Source: Lepidurus packardi (lineage: Eukaryota; Arthropoda; Branchiopoda; Notostraca; Triopsidae). Taken from it: DNA of 64,000 nucleotides. This document shows, in pieces, positions 35,601-49,775 of this stretch; position 1 is the first letter of the stretch, and each line of letters opens with the position of its first letter. The stretch spans positions 4,960,001 to 5,024,000 of the forward strand of contig JAKZAN010000005.1 of NCBI GenBank assembly GCA_023053545.1. The letters run 5' to 3'. Made by a program: the position numbers and the translations under genes. The notes under the pieces were generated by a model that saw nothing but the letters and a program-made list of their open reading frames with translations, was not told the DNA's origin and made no database searches.

Positions 35601-37218
35601 ATTTTACTTTTTGTACTAGTTGGAGAAGAGTTTGGGATGGATATTTGCCAATAAGACGCCAAGTATCCCTTTGGGGATGAAATTCAATCATCTTCCGTAC
35701 ATCGTAGAAGATTTCTTGTACAATCATGTGACGAGTGTCTGGTTTGCTGGCCTGGCTCGGTGGAAAGAAGCTGGTTTCCTGCATCCAGTAAAAATGTTTT
35801 CTCTTCACTTGTATTATTTAAAGAAGTTTGCTTGATTTCTAGAGCCCTGATTTGCTAATTTCTTTGGCTAATGCTGCTGTACGTCACTTGGCGAACGCGT
35901 TACAAAATTCGAATCTCCAGCATGTTTATTGGCCTGCAGTGGAATTTGGGGAGAATTTGGACTGGAACTCGAAACCATTTCAAAAGCAAATATCCCAGGT
36001 AAGATTAATTTACTGTTCTATAAAAGTTTCGAAATCTCCGTAAGGAACAAATAACTAATGATTTTCATCTTTGCAATGATAGGCGGTTCTAAAGAGTTTG
36101 AGTTTACCACGGAGCAAGTTACATCAGTGCGAGTCCTGGGCTGACGTTTGTGATCAAGTTTGGAATTATGTTAATGACGTTAAAGTGGACTCGGACGCCA
36201 CCGGCTTTTATTCCAGGTATTGTAAATAAGTTACCGGGGGAACAAGAAAAACACAGGAAGGGAAAGAGGATGAATGTTCGCTTCTGCTGTCTGAAGGGCC
36301 GATTTGAACCCTTTTTTCCCATCAGAGTATCGTCACTGATACAGCAGACAGAAAATAACTTTCAAGTTCTCGTCTGGAGAGAAAACGAAGCTAACAGACC
36401 CCAATTTTTACCCCAAGAAGCGATCCGGTCGGATTTGGAGCCCGAACCCGAGCGTTTCCCCTGGACGGATCTAATACAAGTATGTTGATTACCATTTTTC
36501 ATCCGTTCACTTCCCAACACTTAGCTTTTTATTTCAATGTAGGCTTGCTTGGAATACCGTATACAAAGTTTAACGCTTTGGTCTAAAGTGGGTGTCCTTC
36601 AAAAAGAGCTGGAAGAATTTCAGTGGCCACGAGATTGGCAAAAAGCGTGTGCTTTTGCGACACGGAGAAGTACTTGTACTCGCTCGCTTAAATTAACAGA
36701 TATTTTGCTTATTTCTTTGTTTAATTATTTTGCAGGTCAAGTTTCGTTAAACGAGTCGCTGGCCAACGCCTTGAAACGCAAAAGCGATTCAAACGCAATT
36801 GAGAACCGTAATCGCAAATCGCTGCGAGTGACTCCGCGAACGAAACTGGAGGAAGACATTCTAAACCAATCAATGGAGGTCTTGGAAGAAGCGCGACAGT
36901 TGCGAGAAAGCGAAGCCGAGTTTGAGGCTAAGCTCAGTTCTTGGCTTCAAAACGGAGGTAAATTCTTTCGATTCTTTTCTTAAGCTCCCAGTGAAATGCA
37001 TCTCTGAGTCTGACGTATTTTATCTCGCTATAGACACAGATACAGACCCTCTCGTACGTCAGCACGCCAGTGTAGGGAAACCTGCCTCTCCTTACGCCGA
37101 CACGGAGAGAATAGGGACAAAGCGGACGCTGCAAAACTTGAAACGTCAATTAAGCGATGATCGAGAAGACAGTCGACACTTCGAGCGATATTTGGAGGGT
37201 GTGATGAAAGACGTTTGA
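29624..37218 (+). CDS. MCM3AP: Germinal-centre associated nuclear protein (MCM3AP/GANP, Sac3 family)
   Basis: Exons: 29624-29645, 29742-30808, 30865-31067, 31118-31350, 31411-31547, 31610-31825, 31893-32161, 32214-32649, 32732-32944, 34179-34893, 34976-35181, 35248-35541, 35620-35787, 35843-35998, 36083-36216, 36326-36479, 36543-36669, 36736-36957, 37034-37218; ~1718 aa. GANP is the scaffold of the TREX-2 mRNA-export complex at nuclear pores. In mammals its C-terminal part binds and acetylates MCM3. Visible in order: an FG-type nucleoporin-like N-terminus ([15 protein letters not shown]); an RRM-like fold ([25 protein letters not shown]); the Sac3 domain ([89 protein letters not shown]); then a charged coil and the long C-terminal GANP region ([27 protein letters not shown]). 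Intron 8 has a GC donor and intron 9 holds a transposon remnant. Confidence 0.93.
33040..33860 (+). mobile_element. Degenerate Tigger/pogo-like DNA transposon in an MCM3AP intron
   Basis: From ~33210 to ~33660 broken plus-strand frames read like the N-terminal CENP-B-type helix-turn-helix part of a Tigger/jerky transposase. Fragments include [23 protein letters not shown](I)[18 protein letters not shown] and [22 protein letters not shown], interrupted by stops and frameshifts. At its left edge, CAGTGGTGCCTAGCAT then repeated CATTACGAACG-type motifs resemble the termini of this group. A matching inverted right end was not found, so the copy looks truncated. It sits in intron 9 (32945-34178), the only long intron of that gene. 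Confidence 0.6.
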
Positions 37219-38192
37219 AGGGCCCGTATGGCAAGAGCGTCAATGTTTTTGTATGTGTACGGCAAAGTAAAGTCCGTCATTTCCTTCCCACGTTTCGTCT
37301 GTTTCCATCTTTCCCTTTCTTTCGAATAAGGGTGATTTTCGCCCTTAGGGCTTGTTTTTCCAAGTGTCCAAGGACACGAACTTGAATTTCGATAGGTCAA
37401 GTACAGAAACTGGTTTCAAGCGGAGGTGAGATTTACGAAATGAAAACTGCGAGATTAGCCGGGCTCGATTCATTTAAAACCAAGTGCTGGCTCTTCGAAG
37501 GCTGTACTGTGTGGCATGTTCGTAGTATCTTTTAAAATAAAATAGAATAAAACCCTGAATAGAAGTGTACACTTACGGCACCTGTGCCACATCAGGTAAG
37601 AGTAAACTAAAACGCATGTGTATGCTGTAAGTAGCAAGCACACATGCGGGGAACATAAGAGGGATGCCACACGAATTGTTGGATAGTTACGTACGTGGAC
37701 GGCATTTATCTCTTCCTGTAGCTGGCAGAGGGGCGGGTAGAAAGTACAATGTGTAACGCTAGCGATACGCTGCAACTCCGAGCAGCTCTAGAAGTCAAGA
37801 GCAGAGCTGGCAAAGTTTTGTGTTGTCTGTCATAAAGTTCTGCTCGGAGTAAGAATCCCAAGGTTTCTAAACTTGTGTACAAGCGAAATATTATCTAGGC
37901 GGAGTTTTAAATATAAAATTAACGACACTTGTACAATGACAGGTAATCTCAGATAGTTTAATAACCTCATATTCTTTCTATCCTTTTAACTGTATAGGAT
38001 TTTAAATGCTAAATTACGTCTCATTATACAAGTGGTTACAAAGTGATAGAAGAGGTTTGTTTGGGGTTGAAGAAACTGCTACCCTGATAAGGTTTACTTT
38101 AATGGAGATGGATGCTTAAAATGCGCCTGTTCCCGTGTTTATAGTGAAACTTTCAGAAGAAGAGGAAAAGTGAACTTGTATAGTCGAGGGAA
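37219..38192. other. Spacer between MCM3AP and the transporter, with a hairpin
   Basis: About 970 bases with no supported gene. A perfect 11-base inverted repeat, ACTCCGAGCAG at 37775-37785 and its complement at 37840-37850, encloses 54 bases. The loop holds another short inverted repeat (AGCTCT / AGAGCT). Confidence 0.5.
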
Positions 38193-41100
38193 ATGCCAGA
38201 GAGTGTGACAATATCCCGGAAAGGCGAAGAAGAAGATGTATCGGTTGGATCTAAAGAAGAGGTTGGCAGTAGTGCGCACAGACGTCTAGCGTTTTCGCTG
38301 TTTGCCGAGTCGGAATTGGAAAATGGAGCCAGTGTCGAAAGCGAAAACGAGGCCCACAGCGTCGACGACGCTCGCCGATATTACATCGCCAAAGAGCTGA
38401 AAATTCGACCTCTACCCGTCTCTGGAAGTCCACCCGTTGACGGTAAGCCTTATTTCTCGCTTTAGATAGCCCTTCCTTTCCATGTTCTGCGTTTGGGATT
38501 CCTTCGTGTAGTTGTAATTTGGTGAGCTAGAATTTCTCCTTTCCTAGTCCGCTGCAACTCGAAACTCGTTATACTGTGTTCGTCTGCTCCTCTCTAACAG
38601 GAAAACTAATTTGTTTAATCTTTGAAAAAACGAGTAGAATTATTTTGACTTCCAAAATGGGAAGGATTGTGTTATGTAGCGCACACCTTTTCGTCATGTG
38701 ATTATGGTGAGGAAAGCTTGCTGCAGCATTTTTTGCTAGATCGACGCTACCGTTTTTTACTACAAGCTTAGTCGTTCTATGGAACAGATTGACGCAGTAA
38801 TATTCTGAAGTCTGAGACGATATAGTTTCGGGGGAGGGAAAGTGTGCGTGTAATTGATCCTGATTCGCTTAGACTAAATGACACCTCGTTCGATAACGTT
38901 TTTTGGTTAATCCGACGACCTACTTGTTCATTCTCGACCATGTTTTGTCGGAACCCAGAAACGCCACGTCAGATATTTCTGCAAGGATTGCTTCTTGCTT
39001 CTGTTTTCTTCCCCGAAGCACGTCCTTCGTCTAAACAAAAGTGCGAGCTTCACTGATAAGTTTATCGTCAGAAAAGTTCTTAGGGAAATTTTTATTTTTC
39101 TTAATTAAAACTGCTATCTCCTCAAAGCGTATCGTTGTTTAACTCGAAATATAATTTGGTAAGGAAGCAAATTTTCAATACATATTACTTTAATTTTTAT
39201 TTTAGTGTATGTTATACCATTATACTATCTTTCATTGCGTACAACATTTTATTTTAAAACATATTAATTTAAGAATACCCTATCAGTTTTTGCTTGAAAT
39301 TTGGTCGATGAATTTCTTTTTCAGATATTGGTAATGAATATTTTTCAGATATTGATAATAATCGATATTTCCGCTTGTGAAAGCACGCAAGCTTTGCTTC
39401 ATTGCGGGCGCCGGTAGTATATTACTTTGCGAAAAGAATTGTCACGTTTCGGAAGAAATAAGGAAATGTGAAATCCCTACTCAGCAGAGCTTGTGTTATA
39501 TTAAGTTATTTTTTTTTTGCTATATAAGTCCAATTGCATCCGATCTGAAATAAAGGTTTGAAAAAGACTTTTTGGATCCTTTATGTTAAACGTGACCCTG
39601 AAACGTGAGTCCTGACCCTGAAAGTTAGATGTTGCTAGATGCTGTAAGTATATCGAGTTTAAGCATTAAGTCAATGTATTGATACATTTGTTTGACTGCA
39701 TTGCAGAGGGCGAAGCGAAAAGGGCAATATTCTTCCCCCACTTGAAACACACGAAGCAATTCAACTCTACTAGCTTTCAGCTCCGCTTGTGTCTTTTGCT
39801 CGCCTGTTCCGTTCTTCGTCGTCGAAGAAGCTTTTCCTTCAAGCAGAAGCTCTTAGACCTCTTCCAAGTCCCGCACTCATGGAAGAAGACGTCGATTGGA
39901 TTGCCTACATTGGCGCCGCTGGGCTGTTAAACCCCCGGACCCCCACCCCAACTCGTCTCATTTTTCGGGGGGTGGGGACATGATTCATGTCTTTCTTCCA
40001 CCCAAGAACCCAAATTAACGAGCTAGACAGCTCGGCGCCTAGATTTCAGTCTCCAGACTATGTTCCACATTTTCGTTTATTGTTATTTCTGCCGCCAAAC
40101 TTGTCCTCCCGATCCCGCACATCCTTGCATCTTATTCCAAAAGCTCGGGTTGTTTCTCAGACATGTTAAATTTTATGCAAAATCCTCTTTTCTAACGCAG
40201 ATATGGCTGGTCCCTTCACGGATCTGTTATGGAAACACAAATTGCTGACTGCCACTTACTGTTTGGTTTTCTGGTCTTTTGGAATGGGCGTAGCCTTCCT
40301 TGGCCCCACCCTCCTGGATTTAGGTAATGCAGAAATAGAAAGGATGAAAATGGTCTTCTAATGAAGATAAAGCTGTCTATGGTTGTTTTGTCGATTAGGC
40401 TGTCGCACAGGGACCGTATTTAGCACAATAAGCTGGATCTTCTTTGCCCAGACATTGTTTATTTTATTGGGCTCAGCCAGTGGAGGTTTCCTGGTCTCCA
40501 GGTGTGTTCCATTGTCAAACGATTGCTAATGGCCACTCGACTTAATGAAAACGCACCCCTTCAAAACATCCTAAAAAAAACTGTCTATTACCGTTCATGT
40601 ATTTATTTACTTTTTTTATAGGTTCCCTAAACACGTCGTCCTTCTTGTATCTATGTCCTTCATGGGTTTGACGCTAGCTATTATCCCATTCTGTACCCAG
40701 TTAACGCCGTTGGCTTTAACGCTAGCGTTGATGGGATACTTCATGGGCACTATTGATACGGTGGCCAATCTCTCCATGCTTCAGCTGTACCATCGCCGAA
40801 GTGGACCTTTCCTCCAAGTAAGAGCAAAAACTTTCGCCTGTTTTTCTCTCTTCTACACCAGAGCAAAAGAATATTTGAATAGGGAAAAAATTGGAAATAT
40901 CCGAGACTTATAATATCCTGCTTGGATCCGGAAAAATGTATGTTTACGTATACAAGAAGACAGTGACTTACTCAGTGGTGATTAACCAAACATTGAAGAT
41001 AGGAAGAAATTTCTCTCCCGCTATAAAGCAAAACTATTCGCTGTGTTTTTCTTTTGCATCTAAATGGCATCGTTCCTTTCCTCTCGTTTTCTGGGGACGA

Positions 41101-42711
41101 TAGGCATTGCACTTTTTTTACGGATTGGGTGCTTTCTTGGCGCCTCTGATTGTGGAACCTTTCCTGCTTAACGTCGATTGCACCGCTTTCATCGATCTGC
41201 AGAATAATAGCACGACTACAGATTTACATTCAAGCGTACCACGATCCGTGCGAAATGATACAGGATCGGTTTCTAATAGAGAAGCAGCCGTTGAACATTC
41301 TCATGTTCAGTTTGCCTTTTGGATCATGGCAGGTTTGCAGGTTATACAGAAGATAAAGTTTACAAGGGACGATTTTTTAAAGTTACACTGATGAATTAGG
41401 TGCCTGTTATGGTTTTGGTGCTTTCCGTGGTCATCAAGGATAATGTAGAGAAAAAACAGCATGAGAAGAAGCGAGAATCTTTCGAAATTGTTGATAAACG
41501 CCATATCCAAGTAAGGATCCTCTCGTATTTAAAAGAAAAGGCGCTAAGCGGATGTTTCATTATTGCGTCATAGCCAGCTGTTTTGCCTGAAGTACCTGAA
41601 ATTGATGATGGGGAAGAAAGTTTGCCAGTGACGTTGGAGCAGATTATTGTAATTACGGGTCTAGCTGCACTGATTCTCTTCTTACTGGATGGATTACAGG
41701 TAACCGAAAAGAATTTAAAGCGAAAAAGAGATAATTAAAAGATGACGACTAGGCGACGTATGGAAGCTACATATATTCGTTCGCCATCAAAGCGGTGCCT
41801 GATATTGTTAAGTCTGGGGCGGCGTACCTCAACGCTGTCTTTTGGGGTTGTTTTGCCTTGGGACGATTGTTGTCTATTCCAATTGCGACTCGATTATCTC
41901 CACATTTTATGCTCGTTAGCAACCTGGTATATTTTTAATTTTTATTTTGTATGAAAAAACTAATCGAGAGTAATTTAGCTTGGCTGTTTGGCTGGGATAG
42001 TTCTCTTACTATTATTTTACCATAGCCACGTTATGCTGTTCATCGGAACGGCGGTGGTGGGCACGTTTCTAAGCAGCGTGTACCCCACCTGCATTTCCCT
42101 AGCGGAATCTTACGTCGACTTGACTCGTAATTCATATATCTAATTAAATTATCATTTTGAAGTACGTTTATCTCCCGTAGCTTCAATTACGACAACAATC
42201 GTCGTGAGCGCAGCTGCAGGAGAAATGCTTATGCCTGTCATAGTTGGACATGTACGTTAATTTAGAAATACTGTCTAGTAATGAACAGAACATAAGTTGT
42301 TTTTTTTAGGAATTTGACAAATTTGGTACCGTGTCTTTCCTAGTGACGTGTGTAATTTTAACACTGTTGAGTATTGCTGTTCACTTTATTTTGTACCTGG
42401 TAGGATGCCACATCACGCGATACGCAGGTAATTGCGATATCCAGAGCAAAATTTTTTGGTGATCTGAAATTATTCACATGGTGTATGCATTTTTTCTTCT
42501 AGCGTCTCCTGGTATTATGGGTCCCCTAACAGCTTTGGTGAAGAAATTGACTCCGTTTTCCAAATCGGAAGAGGAAAATGAAGAATCGGGAGTGTTGCAG
42601 CGTCACGTTAAATTTTATTCTCGCATGAAATCGGAGACGTCGGAAGCGAGTTTAAGCGGAGAAGCTAATTCGTCCACGGACCTTCAACTTAGCCTGAAAA
42701 CTTCAAGCTAA
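38193..42711 (+). CDS. MFS transporter, MFSD4 / sodium-dependent glucose transporter 1-like
   Basis: Exons: 38193-38442, 40201-40323, 40399-40501, 40622-40817, 41104-41340, 41400-41510, 41574-41699, 41753-41926, 41979-42126, 42181-42251, 42310-42427, 42503-42711; 621 aa. About 12 hydrophobic segments fit a major facilitator. The N-terminal transmembrane stretch FWSFGMGVAFLGPTLLDLGC is typical of the MFSD4/NaGLT1 group. Family-like stretches follow, such as MGTIDTVANLSMLQLY, HFFYGLGAFLAPLIVEPFL, SFAIKAVPDIVKSGAAYL, LLSIPIATRLSPHFM and PTCISLAESYVD. Members move glucose or related solutes in vertebrates; the substrate here is unknown. An ~80-residue acidic cytosolic N-terminus is encoded by exon 1, which is separated by a 1.76-kb intron. 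An ATG at 39880 in that intron could be an alternative start, but no good donor follows it. Confidence 0.85.
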
Positions 42712-43249
42712 GAGGAACAGAATCAGTAGAAGCTTTTTCCACATTTTTATTCCTTGCATCTGTTTTTTGAAGTATTGTATATATGCATGCGCTCGCTATT
42801 GTATTGACTTTGAAAACAAGAATGGCAGCTCCAACCAAGGAGATTTTAACCTGACTGCCTTTGCCGTAATTCGCCTAACAGGATTAAAACTTCCCTTGCT
42901 CCTACTCGCAGTGCGAGAGGCGACAAAAACGAATACGCCCTTAGTATACTCCATGACTCTGCCGTCTTAACTTCTTTTGCGTTTTCTATAGCATTTTGTG
43001 AAAATTAGGTCAGTTTCGGGAAGTTGTTAAAAGATACCGTATTTAAAGAAGAACACTTTGTGCAGCAAGGTTTTTTTTACGCTTATCGAGACTTCCCATT
43101 GAAGGTCAATTAATGAACTGATAAGGTTTCTCTTAGGCCTAAGGTGGTCCTAATCCTTGTCAATACTTTGCCTGCATAGACGTAAAGACTATTGACTCGA
43201 GGCTTCGGCTTCGTCACCTGGACAGGGTTAGACCATCCCATAATTTACG
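42712..43249. other. Spacer between transporter and channel genes
   Basis: About 540 bases holding the transporter's 3' UTR and the channel's promoter and 5' UTR. No other feature is seen; the ORF at 42767-42970 is not protein-like. Confidence 0.5.
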
Positions 43250-46118
43250 ATGAATTTCATCAGCTGGATTTGCGCCTTTGTTGCCTTCAATGGAATCCAT
43301 GGGTAAGCAAGTGTTTCTGTCATACAGAAATCCAAACCCCCGAATCTTCTAATCCCCACAAGGTTTAGAACGGGAAACATATTTTTACTTTCATTACACC
43401 CATTTTCGTTGCTGTGAAGTTTCGTTACTTCATTTCATTGTCACAGTCGAACTCCTCTGTAACTTTTGGCTCTAACTAAGTCTCTAGCCTTCACTGTATC
43501 AATGCTTTCTCTACGAAAACATTTCAAATGTTTTCTTCATGAAAACATTGATAGTAGCGAAAGCTTTTGGTACCAAGCAGAAGTTCATTTTCATTGTTGC
43601 GCAAATTTCGTCATATGGTTTACGTTCCTAGGTTAAGAATGCATCCATATCTCGAGTTTGCGCAACGAGCACGTCGCCTGCAACGCGAATCGAGCGATTT
43701 ATTCGCCATCACTTTGCCCAAATCTAGTTTGCGTGCGGGAAGCGAGTCCTATTACGATTATGGGGACTGGGAAACCGATCAACCTGAGGACAAACGCGGT
43801 TCCAAGGCTCAAGGTTTGAACAGTCGAACAGCTCCCAAATGTTCACATCGCAGTTGCGATTCTCGACATGCAACTATTGTCATAGAAACGCGCGCAAATC
43901 ACACTTTACGCGAAACACTGAGAACTTGCGCGCCCTTCGAAGGCATGGATATTGAAGACGCAGACGAGTTTGACCTCTCTATGAGCGAGATGGATCTTGC
44001 CGCCAGTTCCAGTATTATTGTGTTCTTTACGGTTGAACAGTTCAGTATCTGGACCGACGACAAAGTGGCCTTAGTACTCAAATCTATTCTGAACATGTTG
44101 GAAGAGCATTTTGGGGTGGTTCATACGTACCGTAAGTTTGTTCACGATGCCATTGATGACCAGCGCTTGTTAGCTGCCAATTACGCTGTAAAATACCTTA
44201 TGTCCGAGTACTGTCGGGAGAAAACAGGTCACTGCACCGACGTCGGTAATCTATTGAATAAATTGGGGAGCAAACCGAAGCCCAAAGGACCAAAACCGAA
44301 GAAAAAGGGTGGGAACTTGGCTGAAGAAGAGCCCCAGAGTGAAACCGTGTTACTAGGTGAGACAGATGAGAAAGACTCGACTTCAGCGGACGCGGATGGC
44401 CACGAGAAACAGCATTTAAGCTGGTGCCGCAAGTTGAAACAGGAAAAGGGATTTAGGATCGTCGATTTGAGAGCTACACCACTACAGCCCGTCTACAATC
44501 CGTGAGTTCATTCGTTGGCTATTATATTTGATTGATACACTACGGGTTTATTTATTGTGTTATTATATTTTTTTTCTTAAGAACGGAGACAAGTTTAGCG
44601 TTAACAGATATACTTCCATTGGATTTGAAGACTTACGACAAAAATCGACCACCCAAATACATGGGACAAGCGACAGTGGTTTATTTCCACGTTACTGTGC
44701 TTTCCTTGGATACGATCAATGAAGAATCCATGGTAATAATACGATGACGAGGATTATTTACATTTACGTATCATTCTAGACGTACGTCGCGGATATCTTT
44801 CTAGCACAGAGCTGGCGAGACCACCGGTTAAGATTACCGGAGAATATGACTGAAGAATATCGCATTCTTGACGTGAACTGGCTAAATAGCATTTGGAGAC
44901 CAGATTGTTTCTTCAAGAACGCAAAGAAAGTTACATTTCACGAGATGAGTGAGTATTTTCTTGTCAGTTTTGTTCGCCGACTTTACGCAAATTTATTTAA
45001 GGTGTACCGAATCATTATTTGTGGTTGTATCACGACAAAACTCTTCTTTACATGGCAAAGTATAATTTAAGAAACTATACGTTTGGATAATCACAAGGTT
45101 TTCGTTTAGGCTAACTTTAGTATTGTCATGTGCTATGAAGTTTGAAAAGTAAGTTCGTAAGACAAAGTTCGCAACTAACAATAAATTCACTGTTTCATAT
45201 TATTATAGTTATCCTCATGACATGCAAAATTGCTCCATGATGATTGAAAGCTGTAAGAATTCGTTTCTTTTTTTGCCCAGTGAAATTACTTAATTTGTGT
45301 ATAGTATCTCATACCACGAACGATTTGTGTTTTCGATGGAACGTAAGCGATCCATTGGTGGTTAACCCTGAAATTGAACTACCGCAGCTGGATATCGCAC
45401 ATAACTCAACTGAAGACTGTACTTTGGAATACTCAACAGGTAACGCGTAAGGAAATTGACGATTTCTTCAAACCGAGTACTTTTTCTATTTAGGAAATTT
45501 TACGTGCTTGGAAGTTGTTTTTAACTTGAAACGGCGTTTAGGTTACCATCTATTCCATACGTATATTCCGTCTGGGCTGATCGTTGTTATGTCTTGGATT
45601 TCGTTTTGGATTAAGCCAGAGGCTATTCCGGCAAGGGTCACCCTAGGCGTAACGTCTTTGCTGACTTTAGCAACGCAGAGCACTCAATCCCAACGCTCTC
45701 TACCTCCAGTCTCATACGTAAAAGCAATCGACATTTGGATGTCATCTTGCACCGTTTTTGTGTTTATGTCTTTAATGGAGTTTGCTGTTGTGAACAATTT
45801 CATGGGTCCCATAGCTACCAAGCCTATGAAAGGCTACTCGGACGAAGATCTGTCAACGTTGGAACATAAAGTGAAAACATTTTTCAAAATATGCTTGCAT
45901 GTTTAACGCATTTATTCTATCATAAAAAGGGGTCACTAAATGGAAGACGAGGGAAAAGCCAAAGTCCAGCACGGCCAGTGGGGCCTCAATACGTCACGTT
46001 TTGCCATGGCCGGGAAGTAGCGTTATTCATTGATAAATGGTCGAGAGTCTTTTTTCCAGGTAGTTTCGTTTTATTGAATATTGTGTATTGGACTATGTTT
46101 TTACAGAAGGGGGGGTAA
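43250..46118 (+). CDS. Cys-loop ligand-gated anion channel (glycine/GABA receptor-like) with long N-terminal extension
   Basis: Exons: 43250-43302, 43632-44501 (acceptor at 43581 also fits), 44582-44732, 44780-44948, 45002-45059, 45110-45148, 45209-45252, 45305-45439, 45494-45870, 45930-46118; 694 or 711 aa versus ~450-550 usually. Exon 1 encodes a signal peptide ([18 protein letters not shown]). The ligand-binding domain has [37 protein letters not shown] and the Cys-loop: two Cys exactly 13 residues apart around MKFENYPHDMQN. Four membrane segments follow. M2 starts [20 protein letters not shown] is the signature of anion selectivity. The C-terminus has M4 in [20 protein letters not shown]. 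Similarity to a conserved arthropod glycine-receptor-like orphan group (CG12344-like, from memory) is inferred. Exon 2 alone encodes the extra ~290 residues. Introns are mostly 47-60 nt. Confidence 0.88.
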
Positions 46119-46546
46119 ATAGTCTGACACAAACCTAGGAAGTAATTGCAATTTGCATGTAGTTGTTCAGAACAGTTAGTACGACAGGATGCTTCCATCC
46201 TGTCCTGATGATGAATAATATAACGTCTTTTATTTTATGGGCATTTTTGTACAAGTGAAAGCGCTTATAGTAACGGCCAACGGAAAGAATGGTAAAAATA
46301 AAAAAGATCACCTTCCTGATCCCAATTCACCGATAATGTTTCACTCCTGTTTTTTATGTTTGCCTTCTCGTTGTGCTCTTTGGATTTCAGTTTTGAATAG
46401 CCTAACATCATGAATTGCTATTATAGTTGTTCTCTGAACATTAAGAACACAAGACATGTCGTTGTGTCATTAGGATGAGCAACCTCTTTATTCCAAAATC
46501 GACGATAAGATCAAGTATAAAAAAGGCAACGAGAAAAAAAAGGCAC
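46119..46546. other. Convergent 3' region between channel and MCM3, with a stem-loop
   Basis: 428 bases between two facing stop codons. At 46183-46204 GACAGGATG, loop CTTC, CATCCTGTC forms a perfect 9-bp stem with a 4-base loop. Confidence 0.6.

Positions 46547-49775
<3,229 letters not shown>

Noticed and set aside
39880-39983. Alternative first exon of the transporter starting MEEDVDW
   Set aside because: The ATG context is fair, but no suitable GT donor keeps the frame into exon 2; kept only as a remark.
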